64,000 bases of DNA. Origin: Phyto melanocephala (taxonomy: Eukaryota > Arthropoda > Insecta > Diptera > Rhinophoridae). The notes beneath the pieces were generated by a model that was not told where the DNA came from, ran no database searches, and saw only the letters and a list, made by a program, of their open reading frames with translations. The translations under genes were made by a program, and so were the position numbers. Location of the stretch: contig OW799233.1 of assembly GCA_941918925.1 (NCBI GenBank), forward strand, positions 141,176,223 through 141,240,222, in the 5' to 3' direction. Positions 11,856-25,400 of this stretch are shown in pieces. Positions within the stretch are counted from its first letter, which is position 1. The number at the start of each line of letters is the position of its first letter.

Positions 11856-13320
11856 GACCTGAAATGAATTAGAACAAATAATTCTATATTTCAATATTTA
11901 CTAAAATGCTGAGTTAAATCGTTGATATATACATACAAAACTTGAAGTTCTAATTAAACGAATGCTGATGATGAAACCGTTGCAGGTTTCGAAAACGCAT
12001 TCCAATCAGATAATATCGGTTAAATTTTTCCCTGAAATTCTGTCATTATCGCATTGAACTTGTAGCCTAAATTTAAAATGTAATTAATAATAATATAAAG
12101 AAAAGAGTTTCAAATATAATATTTAAAATATTTGATTGTTTGTATAAAAATTTTACGAAAAAAGCAAAGGTTTTTCGTTCCTTATAATTTAAATTTTATT
12201 TAAGTCAGCTGTTATCCAAATCAAGGCGTGTATGGCTCTGTCAATTGATTAGTTTAACAGTTGTCGAGTTGGTTGAAGAAAAATTAAAAGATTTTGACTT
12301 TTTCAAGTTGGCTACTAAGTCTTTCAATTCGATTGTTCTGTGTATGTTCAAGTATCTTGATCAGCTGTCAAAATTTGTTTGTATTTTTCAATTCTTTCAA
12401 TTCAGTTTATGAAGTGTGTGAAAGACTCAATTGACAATTGAATTGAAACGTGTATAGGGTGCTTTATATACAGTTAAAAAATAAATTTGATTTGAATGGG
12501 AAATTCAACCACCAGATTTTTTAATTTCTTTTTTATCAAACAAACCATGTCCTGGTAATTATGTATACAATAAAAAAGTATCAGCGAATTTCGTGAAGCC
12601 GTTCTTAAGTTATGCTTACATACAAGCAGAAATTGCAAAGTAAATTCTTCCTGTTTGTATAGGAGATTCTACGTCCTCTTTTAAAATGTTTGTTCTTTAC
12701 AAACACTGTGCCGGTAATTACGAATACAATAAAAATAGGATCAGCGAAATCCGTCAAGACGTTCTAAAGTGATGCTTTTAAAAATATGCGGTCACGACCA
12801 ATTTTATATTTTGTTTCCGTAACAACATTGTCTTTAGAAATACGAATACAAAAGAAAAATTATAAATGAAATCGTTTAAGCCGTGTTAAAGTTATGCACT
12901 TACATACAAGCGGCAGTTGTGTTTTATACTTAAAGGATATTTTAGTAAGAATACACTTGTGAAATTTAGTATTTTTTTCTGTGCAAGTGGCAACTCTTAA
13001 ATTTGGCGTCTGTCTCATATTTTCATTTCGATTATTAGAAATGGAACATCATCTTATAACAAAAGCTTAAAATGTTATGCTGAGACCACTCGAAAACTAC
13101 AAATTTTCAGTCGAGAAAAAATACCTACTGAGGCAACCAATAGAAAAATGATCAAACATTTTTAATAAACTGGGTCGATTATGAAGTGTAAGACTTTTTT
13201 GCGACAAAGTGCTGGTCGGCCTCTTAAAAACATTGCTGTTGTAAACGTTTTCAACATCCTCCACCTTCATGCGCACAAAATTCAGTTTACTCAGGAGATT
13301 AAACCAGCAGACTATTGAAG
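11856..13320. repeat. Spacer with a degenerate three-copy repeat
   Basis: A block of roughly 80 bp recurs at about 12550-12630, 12712-12785 and 12838-12915. Shared text includes GGTAATTACGAATACAATAA, ATCAGCGAAATCCGT and GCCGTTCT-AAGTTATGC, and two copies share ACATACAAGC. This looks like the body of an old transposon or satellite. The motif GATGATGAAACCGTTGCAGG near 11966 resembles a hairpin-type repeat tail. No gene is seen. Confidence 0.45.
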
Positions 13321-13324
13321 CACT

Positions 13325-13690
13325 TCTTCGATAACTGTCATTTATATTTAAATGACTTCGTGAAAACACAAGATTTTCGAATTTGGGGTTCAGAAAATTC
13401 TCGTGCTATTCATTAGAAACGAATGCACCCGCAACTAACAACTATTTCGTGCGGATTTTTAGCAGGCAGCGTGAAAGGCATTTGTTTTACGAAAACAACA
13501 ACGAAGTTCTTGTGGACTCAGCTGAATGGAATCGATCTGGACAACATGCAGTTTAAGCAAGATGGATATTCTGATATCAACTGGCTATCAAGATCATGCT
13601 ATCACAACTATCACAACTATCTTAAAAAAATCATGTTTTTATTTTTTAATGAAAAAGATCATTCTTACTGAGACACCTTGTATATACATA
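13325..13690 (+). pseudogene. Mariner/Tc1-superfamily transposase fragment
   Basis: The + strand, read across stops, gives DNCHLYLNDFVKTQDFRIWG then SENSRAIH, MHPQLTTISCGFLAGSVKG, and later FLWTQLNGIDLDNMQFKQDG. These correspond to the DEAHF.LNG.VN.QN.RIWG, HP..VTVWCGF and FW.QLDG.DL..MWFQQDGA blocks of the transposase family also seen at 1-771. The first catalytic aspartate region is degraded (DNCHL), and the frame is broken by a stop after SRAIH. No terminal repeats were identified. Confidence 0.65.
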
Positions 13691-13957
13691 TATTACTGTT
13701 TGTATCGACAAATTAGTCTAAGGAGTTTAGGAGTTTTGTGTTTAACTGCCGTATTCATAAAATAATATTTTAGGTTTATAAAAAGTTTATTTAACAGATG
13801 TTGTACAGAAACTTGTCAAATAAACCTTCAGTAAACCTAAAATGTTTTTAAAGGAATACGGCAGTAAATCGATCTGTTTGAGTGAGAGTTAAATATAAAA
13901 CCAAAAAAGACATTAGGCTGTATTTATGCATTAAAGATTTTATCAAACCATATTTAT

Positions 13958-14113
13958 TCATCAGGTAACCGCAGTTCAAAATAAAATTTTTAAATAAATG
14001 AAAGAAGACAGAAATTTGTTTTTTATCTATGGATTTTGACAGCCGAAATTTAAAATATGTAAAGAAAAAAATAATAAGCTGACAAATCAAGACTACCTGA
14101 TGAACGAATATGC
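13958..14113. mobile_element. hAT-like MITE, copy A (decayed)
   Basis: The left end has CATATTTATTCATCAGGTA and the right end is its inverted partner TACCTGATGAACGAATATG. The interior shares TTTTATCTATGGATTTTGAC and AGCCGAAATT with the reverse complement of the MITE at 15260-15468. The outer few bases are eroded and no target duplication is visible. Confidence 0.6.
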
Positions 14114-14375
14114 CTTCGATTTTACTTTGAAATTACTTGAAGTTTATTTGAATTGACAATTGTGACATGGCCTGCACGCAACCAGTTGTTGGTTTCAAGA
14201 TGCCAAAATACGGTTTGAATATACATAAGTAAGCTTTGGTATAGCTCCATGTATAGCAACACATTATTGATATAATTGTTTAATTGCTTCAGATCAGATT
14301 TATCAAAAGACAAAAATTTTGTTTTTCTCCCCGCTCTTTCTTCAGATTATATATAAAATGAGACAGGATTATATA

Positions 14376-14865
14376 AAGGGTCCGCCAAATAACTTTTTTT
14401 TTTGAAAATGCTATAAAAAAATGTAGCTTCGGCTGTGTGGCACGTAGCGCCGTCCTGTTGAAACCAAATGTTGCCAATATCCTTCTCTTCAATTTTTGTG
14501 AACAAAAATTCGTTCAACATGGCCCGATAACGATCGCCATTGACTACGGCCACTCCTTGCTCATTTTCGAAGAAAAAATGGCCCAATTATGCCTCTGGAC
14601 CAAAACTGTGACTCGTTTTGGGTGTATCGGCTTTTCAATGTATGCGTGCGGGTTTTCTGTGTCCCAAATGCGACAATTTTGCTTATTTACATACCCGCCA
14701 AGATCAAAATTAGCTTCATCTGAAAAGATGATTTTTTTTTTTTTTGGCAAAATCGGCCAAAGTAATGTCGCAATATTTCCCAGCGTTGTTCAAGCGTATA
14801 AACAACCATATTCGTTCAGCGGAAGGATAAAACTAATTATCTGTCAAATCAGATGGCGGACCCTT
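14376..14865 (-). mobile_element. Mariner/Tc1-superfamily element, internally deleted, both ends intact
   Basis: Perfect 14-bp inverted repeats TAAAGGGTCCGCCA (14374-14387) and its complement (14854-14867) include the TA target duplication. The minus strand retains transposase pieces in order: IIFSDEANFDLGGYVNKQNC, ENPHAYIEKPIHPKRVTVLV, GDRYRAMLNEFLFTKIEE and NIWFQQDGATCHTAEAT. Frameshifts separate them, and the N-terminal and C-terminal regions are deleted. It is about 490 bp long and belongs to the same family as the relic at 1-771. Confidence 0.85.
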
Positions 14866-14974
14866 TAATTCAAAGTGCATTTTGATTACAAAAGAAAAAC
14901 ACTGCCGAGTTGCCACACGACTTAAAAAAAAAAATGAAATCATGTTGCTGTAAACGTGTTACTTAAAAGTGTAA

Positions 14975-15695
14975 AGGCCTAACTATTTTATGCTTTTGCT
15001 GGCTTAAGCAAATGTGCGGATACATAAAATTAAATGTATGCAACTATATTGTACTTAAGAAAGTTTCATCAAGTGTCATTTGCTTAAGCAAACTGCGAAT
15101 CTGATAGTACTTTGTTTACGAAAATAGATTTTCATTTGATATGTACACGCTGTTGCATTATTTAGCACTTTTTTTATTAATGTTATCATTTGTTTTTCAA
15201 ATTAGAGGAAAATCTTATAAATTTTTTGGTTTATGGTAAAATATTTTTAAATTTTACAATAAGGCACATTTATTCATCAGGTAGTCTTGTTTCGTCAGCT
15301 GATTATTTTTTTCTTCACTTATTTTTAATTTCAGCTGTCAAAGCCTATAGATAAAAAACAAATTTCTCTCCTCTCTCATTAATTTCAAATGTCAAACTTC
15401 ATATATAAAAAATATAAACAAAAAAATTCTCTCCGAACTGCAATTACCTGATGAATTAATATGCCTTGTTTTACACATTAAATAAAAATTTTGTGACAAT
15501 ATCGATATATTTAGGAAACACAGAAATAAAACAGCTTTTGCAAAAGTACAAATATTTGCAACTAATCATAGTAAGTATTTAAGTTTAAAAAGTACAATAT
15601 ATCCACCGACAAGTCTTCAAAAATTTGCTGAAGCATTTGACAGACTTTTCGTTGATAGTAGCTTAAGCCAGCAAAAGCATAATATAGTTAGGGCT
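14975..15695. mobile_element. PIF/Harbinger-like MITE with a hAT-like MITE nested inside
   Basis: Terminal inverted repeats of 35 bp with two mismatches start AGGCCTAACTATTTTATGC (left) and AGCCCTAACTATATTATGC (right, read inward), both continuing TTTTGCTGGCTTAAGC. The element is flanked by TAA at 14972-14974 and 15696-15698, the usual PIF/Harbinger 3-bp duplication. Subtracting the nested insertion leaves about 500 bp. No coding capacity was recognised. Confidence 0.75.
15260..15468. mobile_element. hAT-like MITE, copy B
   Basis: The ends are TAAGGCACATTTATTCATC and, inverted, CAAGGCATATTAATTCATC; both continue AGGTA. Flanks are TTTTACAA (15252-15259) and TTTTACAC (15469-15476), an 8-bp duplication with one mismatch, as expected for hAT elements, whose ends commonly begin CAAGG/CAGGG. 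It lies inside the Harbinger-like MITE and is therefore younger than it. Confidence 0.7.
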
Positions 15696-15698
15696 TAA

Positions 15699-16030
15699 GC
15701 TTAATGCAACTTAAAGGCCAAACGTTTAACTCATGTCAAATAATTTTTTTCCTACTAATATATTGTAATTTTTGGAAAAATATAGAGTTTTGTATGTGGT
15801 TAAAATTATTTGTAGCCTTTTTAACTGCAATACTCAATTTTACAGAGATAATTCATATTTTGCTTAAAAATCCTTTAAAGTACCTTGACTGTGATTGTTA
15901 TTTAACTAATTTATTTAAATAAAAAAAAAGCAATACTAATCAATTATAAATAAAATCTCGTAACATAGAAACTTATGGTCCACTTACTAAATTTGCTTAA
16001 GGCAAAATATGCAAATCTTTTCTATTCCAG
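15699..16030. other. AT-rich spacer
   Basis: An open frame at 15704-15922 is composed of hydrophobic AT-rich codons and has no recognisable signature. I regard it as chance. The gene at 16165 ends just beyond. Confidence 0.4.
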
Positions 16031-16037
16031 TTCTACT

Positions 16038-16043
16038 TTATTT
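16038..16043 (-). terminator. Candidate poly(A) signal of the membrane-protein gene
   Basis: TTTATT on the + strand, AATAAA on the gene's strand, lies about 120 nt past the stop codon at 16165-16167. This is a normal distance for an insect 3' UTR. Confidence 0.45.
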
Positions 16044-16164
16044 AAATGCCGTAATTAAAAATTTCCTATATACAAGTTATAGAAAACACATTTTCAAATA
16101 TGTATGTATGTACATATATACTTATATAATGTATATTTTTTAATTCTGTTATATATTGGCTAAA

Positions 16165-19100
16165 CTACTTGGAATCATTTTGAAATTTGCGCAATTCTTT
16201 TTGAATGGCCTCTATTAGTGGAGCTGTAGAAAGATCGTGCACAGGGCGTGCAGCCATATTATTGCTTTGAAAATCAACGGGTCGGTGAAATGGTCCAGCA
16301 CTCATGGGTCGAACTAGAGGCGAATGTGAACCATGAGCACTGCCACCACCACTTCCCCACGCTCCTAGATTAGGTGAAGGTGGTTGGGTGGAATGATTTG
16401 ATTTGGTAGTTATTTCCGGTTGAGCTGTGGACGGGCGATTATCAAAAGCTGAAGATTTAAGATTGCAGCTGTAAGAAATAATTTTATAGTATTAACAACT
16501 TCTGGAAATTGTTAGTAAAACTTTTTTAATTACTTCGATGCTCCAGCCGAAGAACCGCGTAATTCACGTTTTGTCGGTTTGCGGTGATTAGAAAAATCTC
16601 TTGTGGGCAATGGCATAGGCAGGTCATCTTGACTTGAATACATTTGCAAAGCGCCTTCCAGTAAGTCCTCATAGTGGTTTCGCATAGCGGCAGGATCTCT
16701 AGAAGAACTATAATAATCCGAAGTTTTATGTTTATACACCTCGTCTTGCGCTGCAGTTGAAAAATTTTGCAAATGAAAGTGAAAAGTGGAAAACAAGAAA
16801 TTACATACAAGATATTAAATATTTTAGTAGCGTTTCCTTCTTTCGTAATTACCATTGTCTAAGATATCGTCAGCACTCAAACGTTTCTTATGTCGTTCCC
16901 ACACTATGGGCCCTACAACACCCGGATCTGGATTATCACTTTGTGAGGCGAATCGTGAAAACTTTTGCGGAGCTTTGGGAGTAGGAAAGCTTTCTATAGT
17001 AGCTATGGTGGTTGCGTCCAATACATCACCCGATGTACGTTTTCTGTTTTGAGACTTTGCATTTTTCGACGAAGTTTGATGATGGACATTTTCGATATTG
17101 TCATAGTAGGTGACAAAAACTGGTTCTAAAACACGATTTAATGGTTCAGGCAATGCTGCTTTTGGAAACGCTTTAATTGACTGCATAGACAAAAAAGAGC
17201 CTATGCTTCCGGAATCAGAAGATCTTTCAGCTGGCTGCAAAGCTTTTATAATCTCTTTATTAATAGCTTCCGATGAAGGCTGTTGCAAATCATCACATTC
17301 TCTGTCACCGTATATAGATTTTTGATGCAACAATTTATTACGATGGTAATTATTATGAGGATTATAGGCTTCGTTAGCTCTTTCAAAATGGCCAGCTCCA
17401 TCATCACCTGAATAATCACGTTGACTTTGTGCCGGACTCGTTTCCAGAGATCCCACTCGATTTTCCGATAAATAACGACGTTTTGGTTTGTGTTGTCTTG
17501 ATTTGTCACGTTTCTTTTCTGAAATAACGGTAGTATATACTGCGTCGTCATGTCCTTCCGCTCGATCATATTGATTTTGTCTTCTTGTTTTGTGACGCTC
17601 AAAAAGATTGGCTGCCTTTTCATCGAGCATTCGTTGAACATCAGCTGTAGGTGGATTTATGGGACAGTAAACAGATGAATCGGAAGTATTGTCGGAAGAA
17701 GTTATTGAAGTTCTACGCGTACGCAGCGGAGGTGGTCCTGGAAAATGTATTCGTGGTTCCCGATCCCGATCTCCATGATCATTTTCATTTTCGAATGAAA
17801 AGTTTTGTATGCCAACATCACGCGACTGAGTAGTTGTGTGTACTGTATTTAAGCCTGAGTTTGTTGAAGTTGGTCGCACAGATTGTGTTTCAGATATAAG
17901 TTCATTGTGACTAGTGGTTCTGCAAAGTTAATAGAATTTATTAAATCTCTAATATAAAGATAACTTTTAAAAATAACTAAAAATGTTATTAAAAAACCTT
18001 TAGTAAATAAAATTGTATAGCAACACTTTTAGAAAAGGTTAAGTTATTAAAACGATGTTCAAAATTAAAAGGATTGCTTACCTATTCACATCCTTTTGCT
18101 TATGTTTAACATGAGAACGTCCCATTAATAATAGAGCAATAAGAAGCAATAGTAACAATAATATTGCAATCGAACTAACTATCACCAGTAGGGGATTATT
18201 TTGTATGGAGTCTATAAAACCAACTGTGCCGCTGTGAGTGGCAGGTGCTAAAGGTGTAGCCTGAGGTTCTCTTAAATAAGCTAAACCAATAAATTCAATT
18301 GTTAGTTTATCATATGAAATCACCTGTACATCTACCAAACTACTTACGTTCTGCTTTCATGAAAATCTCCTTTCCCATTACTGCAGAGACTTCGGACTCA
18401 CTAACCAATTTCATGTCATTGGCTGCCGTTACAGCCAACACAGGACGACCGTTAACAAATACTGAATATATTAATTCTGTTTGATTGGCTATAGGACGTT
18501 CGTCTCTGCAGTTAAATATAAATTTTAATTAGTTTTTATTTCGTAGACAAAAATGTTAATACTCACATTTTTTCATTAATATCGTCATCATACAAAGTAC
18601 CACTTACACCGTCAGCGGCATTACCTCTTTGCTGCACATCTTCCTCTGTTAGTTGCGTGACATTATGTATTACGACTTGCACCTGGTCGTCACGAATACT
18701 TAAAGCTGAAAACTTGTGCATATGAGCTGAGTGCATTGAATGAACTTTGTTACCAATAGATGTTTGTAACTTTTGGGATTTATCATTTTCTTGTATGAGT
18801 TCCCAAGGTGTCACTGTCACTGTTTGCTCTAAAATATCGCTAGCTTCACCTTGGATATCCGTCGACGATACTTGATAATTTAACGTTGTGGCATCCTCAG
18901 TACTTTCCTCAGACGATGATATTAATTCCGAATTTTTGTTAATAGGATACGATGAGTTCGATTTTTTATTGAATGGAGTATTACTGATGTACAAGTCTAT
19001 CAATTCACTGTCATAATCTGACGGCTCTAAATAATAGATTTTGGATTAAAATTTATAATATAGTAAATGAGATCTTTTCTACCTCCAGTTGTAGTGGGTT

Positions 19101-19458
19101 CATTATATCTTCTATCTCTGCCTGATGTAGATATTGAAAAATCAGAAATTTGTTGAGCTCCGTTTATACCTAAATGTCGGGTTTGTTGCCTGTAAATAAT
19201 CAAAAATGTATCCATTTCTAAGATGTGTTTTATTTTTTGACAGCACCTTGTAAAAGCCAAACGATATAATCTTGCTAATTTTTCTTCCAATATGGGATTG
19301 TCCTTTTGCGAATAAAAGCCTGACATAACTGTCAACAGCCAATATCGTCTATCAGTTGCCGAATAATTTAATGGAGGCATATTTACACTAGTCCAGGTGC
19401 CATCTATGCCCACAGATCCCTCACCGTAACAATCAAGGCAAATGGGTATATCAACTTC
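16165..19458 (-). CDS. Exons 3-10 of the membrane-protein gene (compact 3' block)
   Basis: Introns here are short: 56, 57, 61, 65, 67, 102, 162 and 164 nt between the listed exons. Exon 3 carries the ectodomain segment with WLLTVMSGFYSQKDNPILEE. Exon 5 (460 nt) is acidic and Ser/Thr-rich. Exon 6 reads DERPIANQTELIYSVFVNGR, which resembles an autoproteolytic or SEA-like strand but is not assignable. Exon 7 holds the transmembrane helix. Exon 8 (1067 nt) encodes most of the cytoplasmic tail, with RRTSITSS, RRQNQYDR and KRRYLSENR basic clusters that may be phosphorylation or sorting sites. Exon 10 is Pro/Ser/Gly-rich before the terminal amphipathic stretch. Confidence 0.88.
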
Positions 19459-22400
19459 CTGTTAAAATACGGTAAAAACATAAGCCGCTTTTAATATGAA
19501 ACAATCTTTTTGTGTTCAACTTTCTGCAATTTGAGAGTCTAATAATATGTAAAAAAAAATTACAAAAATGCATATTTTTCATCAAATGGAAATATGTAAA
19601 ACTTTTTTAGTAAGCAGAAAGGTTCTGTACAAAAGAAAATATTTAAACTTTTCCTTATTATGAATATTTAAAAAAACAAGGGCAAATTTTATTTAAATAG
19701 AGCAATTTACCAATATTTTCTACAATACAAAATTTAAAAATATTTCTTCTAAATAGAAAATTCAGTGGTATTTTGAATATGTTTTTTTTTTTATAATAAA
19801 TCAATAAGTCTTTTTTAAAAAAGGGATTTATTTTTTAATATATGTAAGTATATACATAGATTGTTGGAAGCAAACGTTTTTGAAAATGGAAAATTTAAGA
19901 TGGAGCCAGTGTGCATACACGAAGCTAAACAATAGTATTGTGCTGGAACATTTTCCATAAATATTATTCTGTCATTATAATTATATACCAGCAAGAATAT
20001 GTGCTTTACTTAACGACAATAACACAACAATTGTCAAGTCCTTTCTTGTGATACCCATATTGAGAAAAAAATTATATGCCATTTTGTTTAGGACACCATG
20101 TTGGATTTTAGCTTTTACATAATCTTCTGGTTAAGCCTTTTCATTTAATACCCATATTGTGAGGGTTGAAGGGGCAAAGCCGTAATTACTATTTTGACCC
20201 ATATATCCGCAATTTTATTCATACGCCATCTTGGATTTTGATTTTTTCAGTAATTAATGTATTTTATTAGCCAAGTTCTTTCGTTTAATTTCAATATTAA
20301 GGGGGTTGAAGGGGATACATTTTTATTACTACAATAGATTTGACCATATAAAAATTTATTTACGCCATTTTGTAGTGGCGGCGTTTTTTTAATTTTAATT
20401 TTTTTTTAGTGTCAGAGAGGACTCATATCATTCCTGTTTGTTTTTCTGGAAGCTAAAAAATCAATTTTCGTTTATATATTTTAGAAAAAAAACAGCAAAG
20501 CATTTTTTTGTGATTATATGGGCAAATATATAGGCAGTCGTTTTTATTTGCTCATATCTCTAAAAATTATGGTGCGAATGTGCTTGATTCATTCCCGTAT
20601 ATTTGAAGAAATTGATATTACATATAGATATATGCTACATGTGAGGAATTCTTAAAGTTGATTTCAGGCAACACATGGACCGACGGACATCGATCGCCTC
20701 CCCTAGTCTTGGGCATTCAAAAAATATACATATGTAGAAAACACAAAATGAATATTGTAGAAAATACAATCGAAATGCCAAAGCTATGTATATATACCCT
20801 ACAATAAGTCTAAATGAATATAAAATCTTTATTATTTATTTAAATCCTTAATTTCTAATTAAATATTCTTAAAAACGGGTGACAGATGTGATTTATGATA
20901 TTTTAAATTTAAGGGTTAACACCTTTATACCGAACTTTATTACACTAACAAACATTGTAAGGAGTTTGATTTAAGTGCCAATTCTAATATAAAAATTTCA
21001 TATTCAAGCAGTTTTAATTTTATTACAAAATTTAGAATAATTTATTTTTAAATATTTTTTGAAAATATTTAATGCTCTCCGAAATACAAAAAAAAAATAA
21101 TTTAATAAAAAATTATTATTTTTTACTATCTTTTTGTATTTTAGCTACGAATTTAACCTTTTTGATTTTTTAAAGTATTGAATTTGATTTTTAAAATTCT
21201 CAATTTGATTTTAAAAAAGTCGAGTTTCAAGTTCAAGATGGCTTAATATAAAAAGGGCATATCTCGATTTTTTACAAAATCGATTTTTTAGCGTTTTCTA
21301 GTCCATATACAAAAACATCACCCCTAAAAAATTTAGTGAGCTATGATTGAAAATAGCGGATTTATAGCCGAATAACAATTTTAAGTTTTATTCAGTTTAT
21401 TATTCAGTTCTCCTGTAAGGTAGTAAAAAATAGAGATACGCCTTTATTATATCAAGCTGTAGACATGAATTCTTAATTTTAAAATTGTTTATTTTACTCA
21501 CGTTGTTACCATCCACATAAACGGTGGCAACAACCGTCTCTGTCTTAACCACCACATCCTTGCCTTTACTAATGCCCGTATGAACTTTTTTCAAATAGTC
21601 CGGGGGACCATCACCGGAGCCCGTCCAAAAGAAATCTTCCAAATGCACTTCCTCACGAAGTTCCGGATAATCATCACCAAAATCATCACCTGCATGAAGA
21701 AGTTAAAAATGTTGAAATAATAAAATTGTATTCAATTGCAGAGAGTTTTACTTAATACAAAGATATGCAGCATATTTATGTGTGTACATATGTATGTATG
21801 TATGTATATGTTACTATAGAAATTTTTGCATTTTTTATTTATTTATTTATTTTTTATTTTTTTGTATTATTTGCTAGACAATGTTTATTGATAATTTGTC
21901 TATTTGTTATACTTCGTTGTTGCTAACGTTTGTTGTTGATTGTTGTTGTTGTTGTACTAAAAAAGTTTGTTTGATCAATTTACCAAATGAGGTCTTAATG
22001 AGTTTTTTTTTACAAGTTTAACTTATAAGAATGCATATAAAATAGAATAAAATGTTTTATTATTATTAAATAATAATTTGTATTTCTTCAAGATAAATTT
22101 ATTAATTATTGACATATCTAAGATATAATAAGATATACATAAAAGGGACACACACAACTGTACCGATATATTTAAATTTATTTAAAACAAATTTTATTTT
22201 ATAGTTACAAACAGGTCAGATATTTTAACTAAAATATTCCTTAAAAGTAGTAAAACGATTTTTAATAATTTTGGAGCCATCTAAAATAAATTTATTTTTA
22301 GATTATTTTAGTAATCAATTAGTAAGCAGGAATTCTTCATTACAGAATTACAGAATACTTTCTTAAAATATTTGAAAAGGACTACCAATCGTAATCACAA

Positions 22401-25400
22401 CTAAGCAGCTAAGATTTGTAGTCAGACGCAACTCAAAATTAAATAAGCCAACTATTCGAATTAAAGGGTAAATGCAAATCCTTTGAATTACATCAAGTTT
22501 TTTCTTACAAATGTAATAACTTTTTCGTTTATTGTATATTTTTTTCATATCGTAAAATATAAAAAATGGAATATTTCCACAATAAGTATTGAAAATATTG
22601 TCACTTAAATGAACTCTGTTTCGAGCTTCGCAAAGTTGGTCTCTTTTAAGAGCATTTTCGATAATATCCTTTAAAAATCGTTGTTATAGCGTGGAATTTC
22701 TGCAACACTGTTGACCTTGACTTAAAGAGGTATTTCGGGCTTGTTATCAAATACTCTCTCCTTCAAATCACTTCAAGGAGAATAGTCAAGTGCTAAATAG
22801 TCAAGTGCTGATAAATTTATTCAACTCGCTACGCATTTAATTACCCAATTTCTAAATTACGCTGTTCAGCTATTAGGTGCAGTGGGCGATTATAAATAAT
22901 TCTTAGATTTTTAGAACCCCAGAACCTACAGTTTTTCTTATTAACAAAGGCATTCAAACGAAAATGAGCTTTCTCACTTATAAAGATTTTTATTAAAGTT
23001 GATTTCTTTTCTGGCCAACTGTTGAAATTTAACTGCATAATTTTTTTGTTTCAAATAATCTTCGGGTTTTTAATATTGTTATTGCATTTCAGCTTATATG
23101 GAAATAACGATAAAAATACTTCTTGTGTTTTGCTTTACACGTTCAATATTTAACGCGGTAAAAATTAAACATGGTCTATTAAGGTGCCATTTTGGTAATG
23201 AAGCTAAACTAAGCAACGAATCAGTATTTCAATGGGCGCAATTCTGATGGTAAAGTGTCGACGACAAGCTCTTTGCGTTAAAAAAAAAAATAATGATCAC
23301 TGATTTCAATAACAAAATTTTATTGTTCTAGATCTTTGCTCAGTTGCGAATCTCTTCATTATTTATTTTTCAGGTACTCGTATTATTTATATAATCTTAA
23401 AAACAAACAATATATATATAAACCAAATATGTATTCAATTTTTGAGTTCAATGGTGACCTTTGACCCACCCTATATTTTGTTATTATTGCAAAAACTCTA
23501 ATTATTATATTAAAGGTATAGAAATTTTTGTTTGTTTTGCAAGTTCGATTAATTTATAAATAATACCGCTTAGTTTTAATTTATCACTTAAGGACAATTT
23601 ATACGATGCGACTTTATTTATATAATATAATGCGAATTTTTAATGTTTAAAAAAAAAAAGAAATGCAAATCGTATGGTTCAATTTACTGCATTTAGAATA
23701 TTAACATAGAATTAAGCAAAATTAATACAAAATATTAAGTCATATACACAACAAAAATAATTATAAATTTCAATTACGAAATTAATTCTAATAATTAAAA
23801 TTTTGTTTGATTTTGCTCCAATCATCAATATGATACTAATAATTAAATGAAAATCAATAGTTTTAATGGAAAAAATTAAAAAAAAAAACAAATCAATTAA
23901 AACAGTATTAAAAAAATTATTAAAATTTCTATAACTTTAAAAATTTAAAATTTTTATTTTTTATATTTAACTCCCTTTTTATATGATTTATACAAATTTT
24001 ATTTCACTTATCCTTAAAAATCAAATCTTGACAAAAAATAATATTTGTTTTCAATTTTATTTTTCAATAAAATTTTTTTCAATTGACAGATATTTCAAAG
24101 TCTTTTAAAAAAGTTTTAATATCAGTCAAATATGTTATATGAATTATAAAAATTAAAATTTAATTTAAAAATAAATCAATTATAATTGACTATAGTCATT
24201 TAATTAAACAAATTTTAGTAATAATTTTTTCTGTGTATGAACTATGAGGTGCGATAATCAATTTTTTTAATTTCAATAACCCATACAACTGTAAAATTCT
24301 TATTACATCATTTGCTATACCGTTGTTTTTAGTTGTGGGATAATTTAAGGAGCCTCCAACCCAAAAGTTTTTTATAATTACACTTTGCAACAAAAGATTA
24401 AAACTAATGTAAAACTAAAAATTATTAATTATTATTATTATAATTTTTTTAATTTTATGATAATCTAACTGCAAAATCAGTCATAATTTTATATGCTATG
24501 AATAAGTTTTTTTTTTAAAGAAATTTTCCAAAACTATTAAGAGATAAAACAAAATATTGTTAATTTAGCTTAAAAAAATTAAAAGCTTAATGTTCTGGTG
24601 TAACTACATTTTTAATGCAACGTTTTATATAGAATTTTATTACCAATTAAAAACAATGCTTTATTTTACAAAGAATATAATTTAATAATTTTAATGATAT
24701 TTTCTAATTACTCACGCATAACACAAATTTGAAATCAAATTCATAAAAATTATCCAAAAATATAACAAGTAAAAAAAAACAAAACCCTAAAAACTATAAT
24801 CCAATTTTTAATAAGTTTTAATTAAATAACATTAACTATTTTTTTAAACATAATAAACGATGCAACGTTTAAAAAAACAGTCGAACTTCCCTATTACGAA
24901 CATGCCTAGTAAACAAAAGCAGATCACATTGATAGGAATTTTACTGATTATATTAACATTGACAATGACGTCACAACGGAGTGCCCCTCGGATAAAGATA
25001 TTCTAAGTAGTCAATATTATATTAATGGTAAGTATGTCCTGTCTCCTTTAAAAGTGTAAGCACCCTTTTGCCATTTTTTAGCTCTTTTTTGTATAGAAAT
25101 TTTTTTTTGACCACCAAGAACTGGCAGCACTTTTTCCGTTTCGGAAAATAATTATTCCGACACTTACAAAAAACCTTCTTCAAATACAATGAAAAAATTT
25201 GTGGAATCGACAAATGATGCACCTGATAACATTTTTTTCATTCCTTAGTAGCTGCGATGATGAAACTAAATTTTAAAAATATGTATCTTAAAAGCATAAA
25301 AATTTGTTTAAATATAGGCAACCCATTATTATAATAAAATGTAAATGTTTACATAGAGTGTAATGTACACATTAAATGAAACCAACTTCTCTATAAAAAA

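Noticed and set aside
14437..14868. 143-codon plus-strand open frame
   Set aside because: It is antisense to the mariner transposase pieces, which carry the recognisable motifs on the minus strand.
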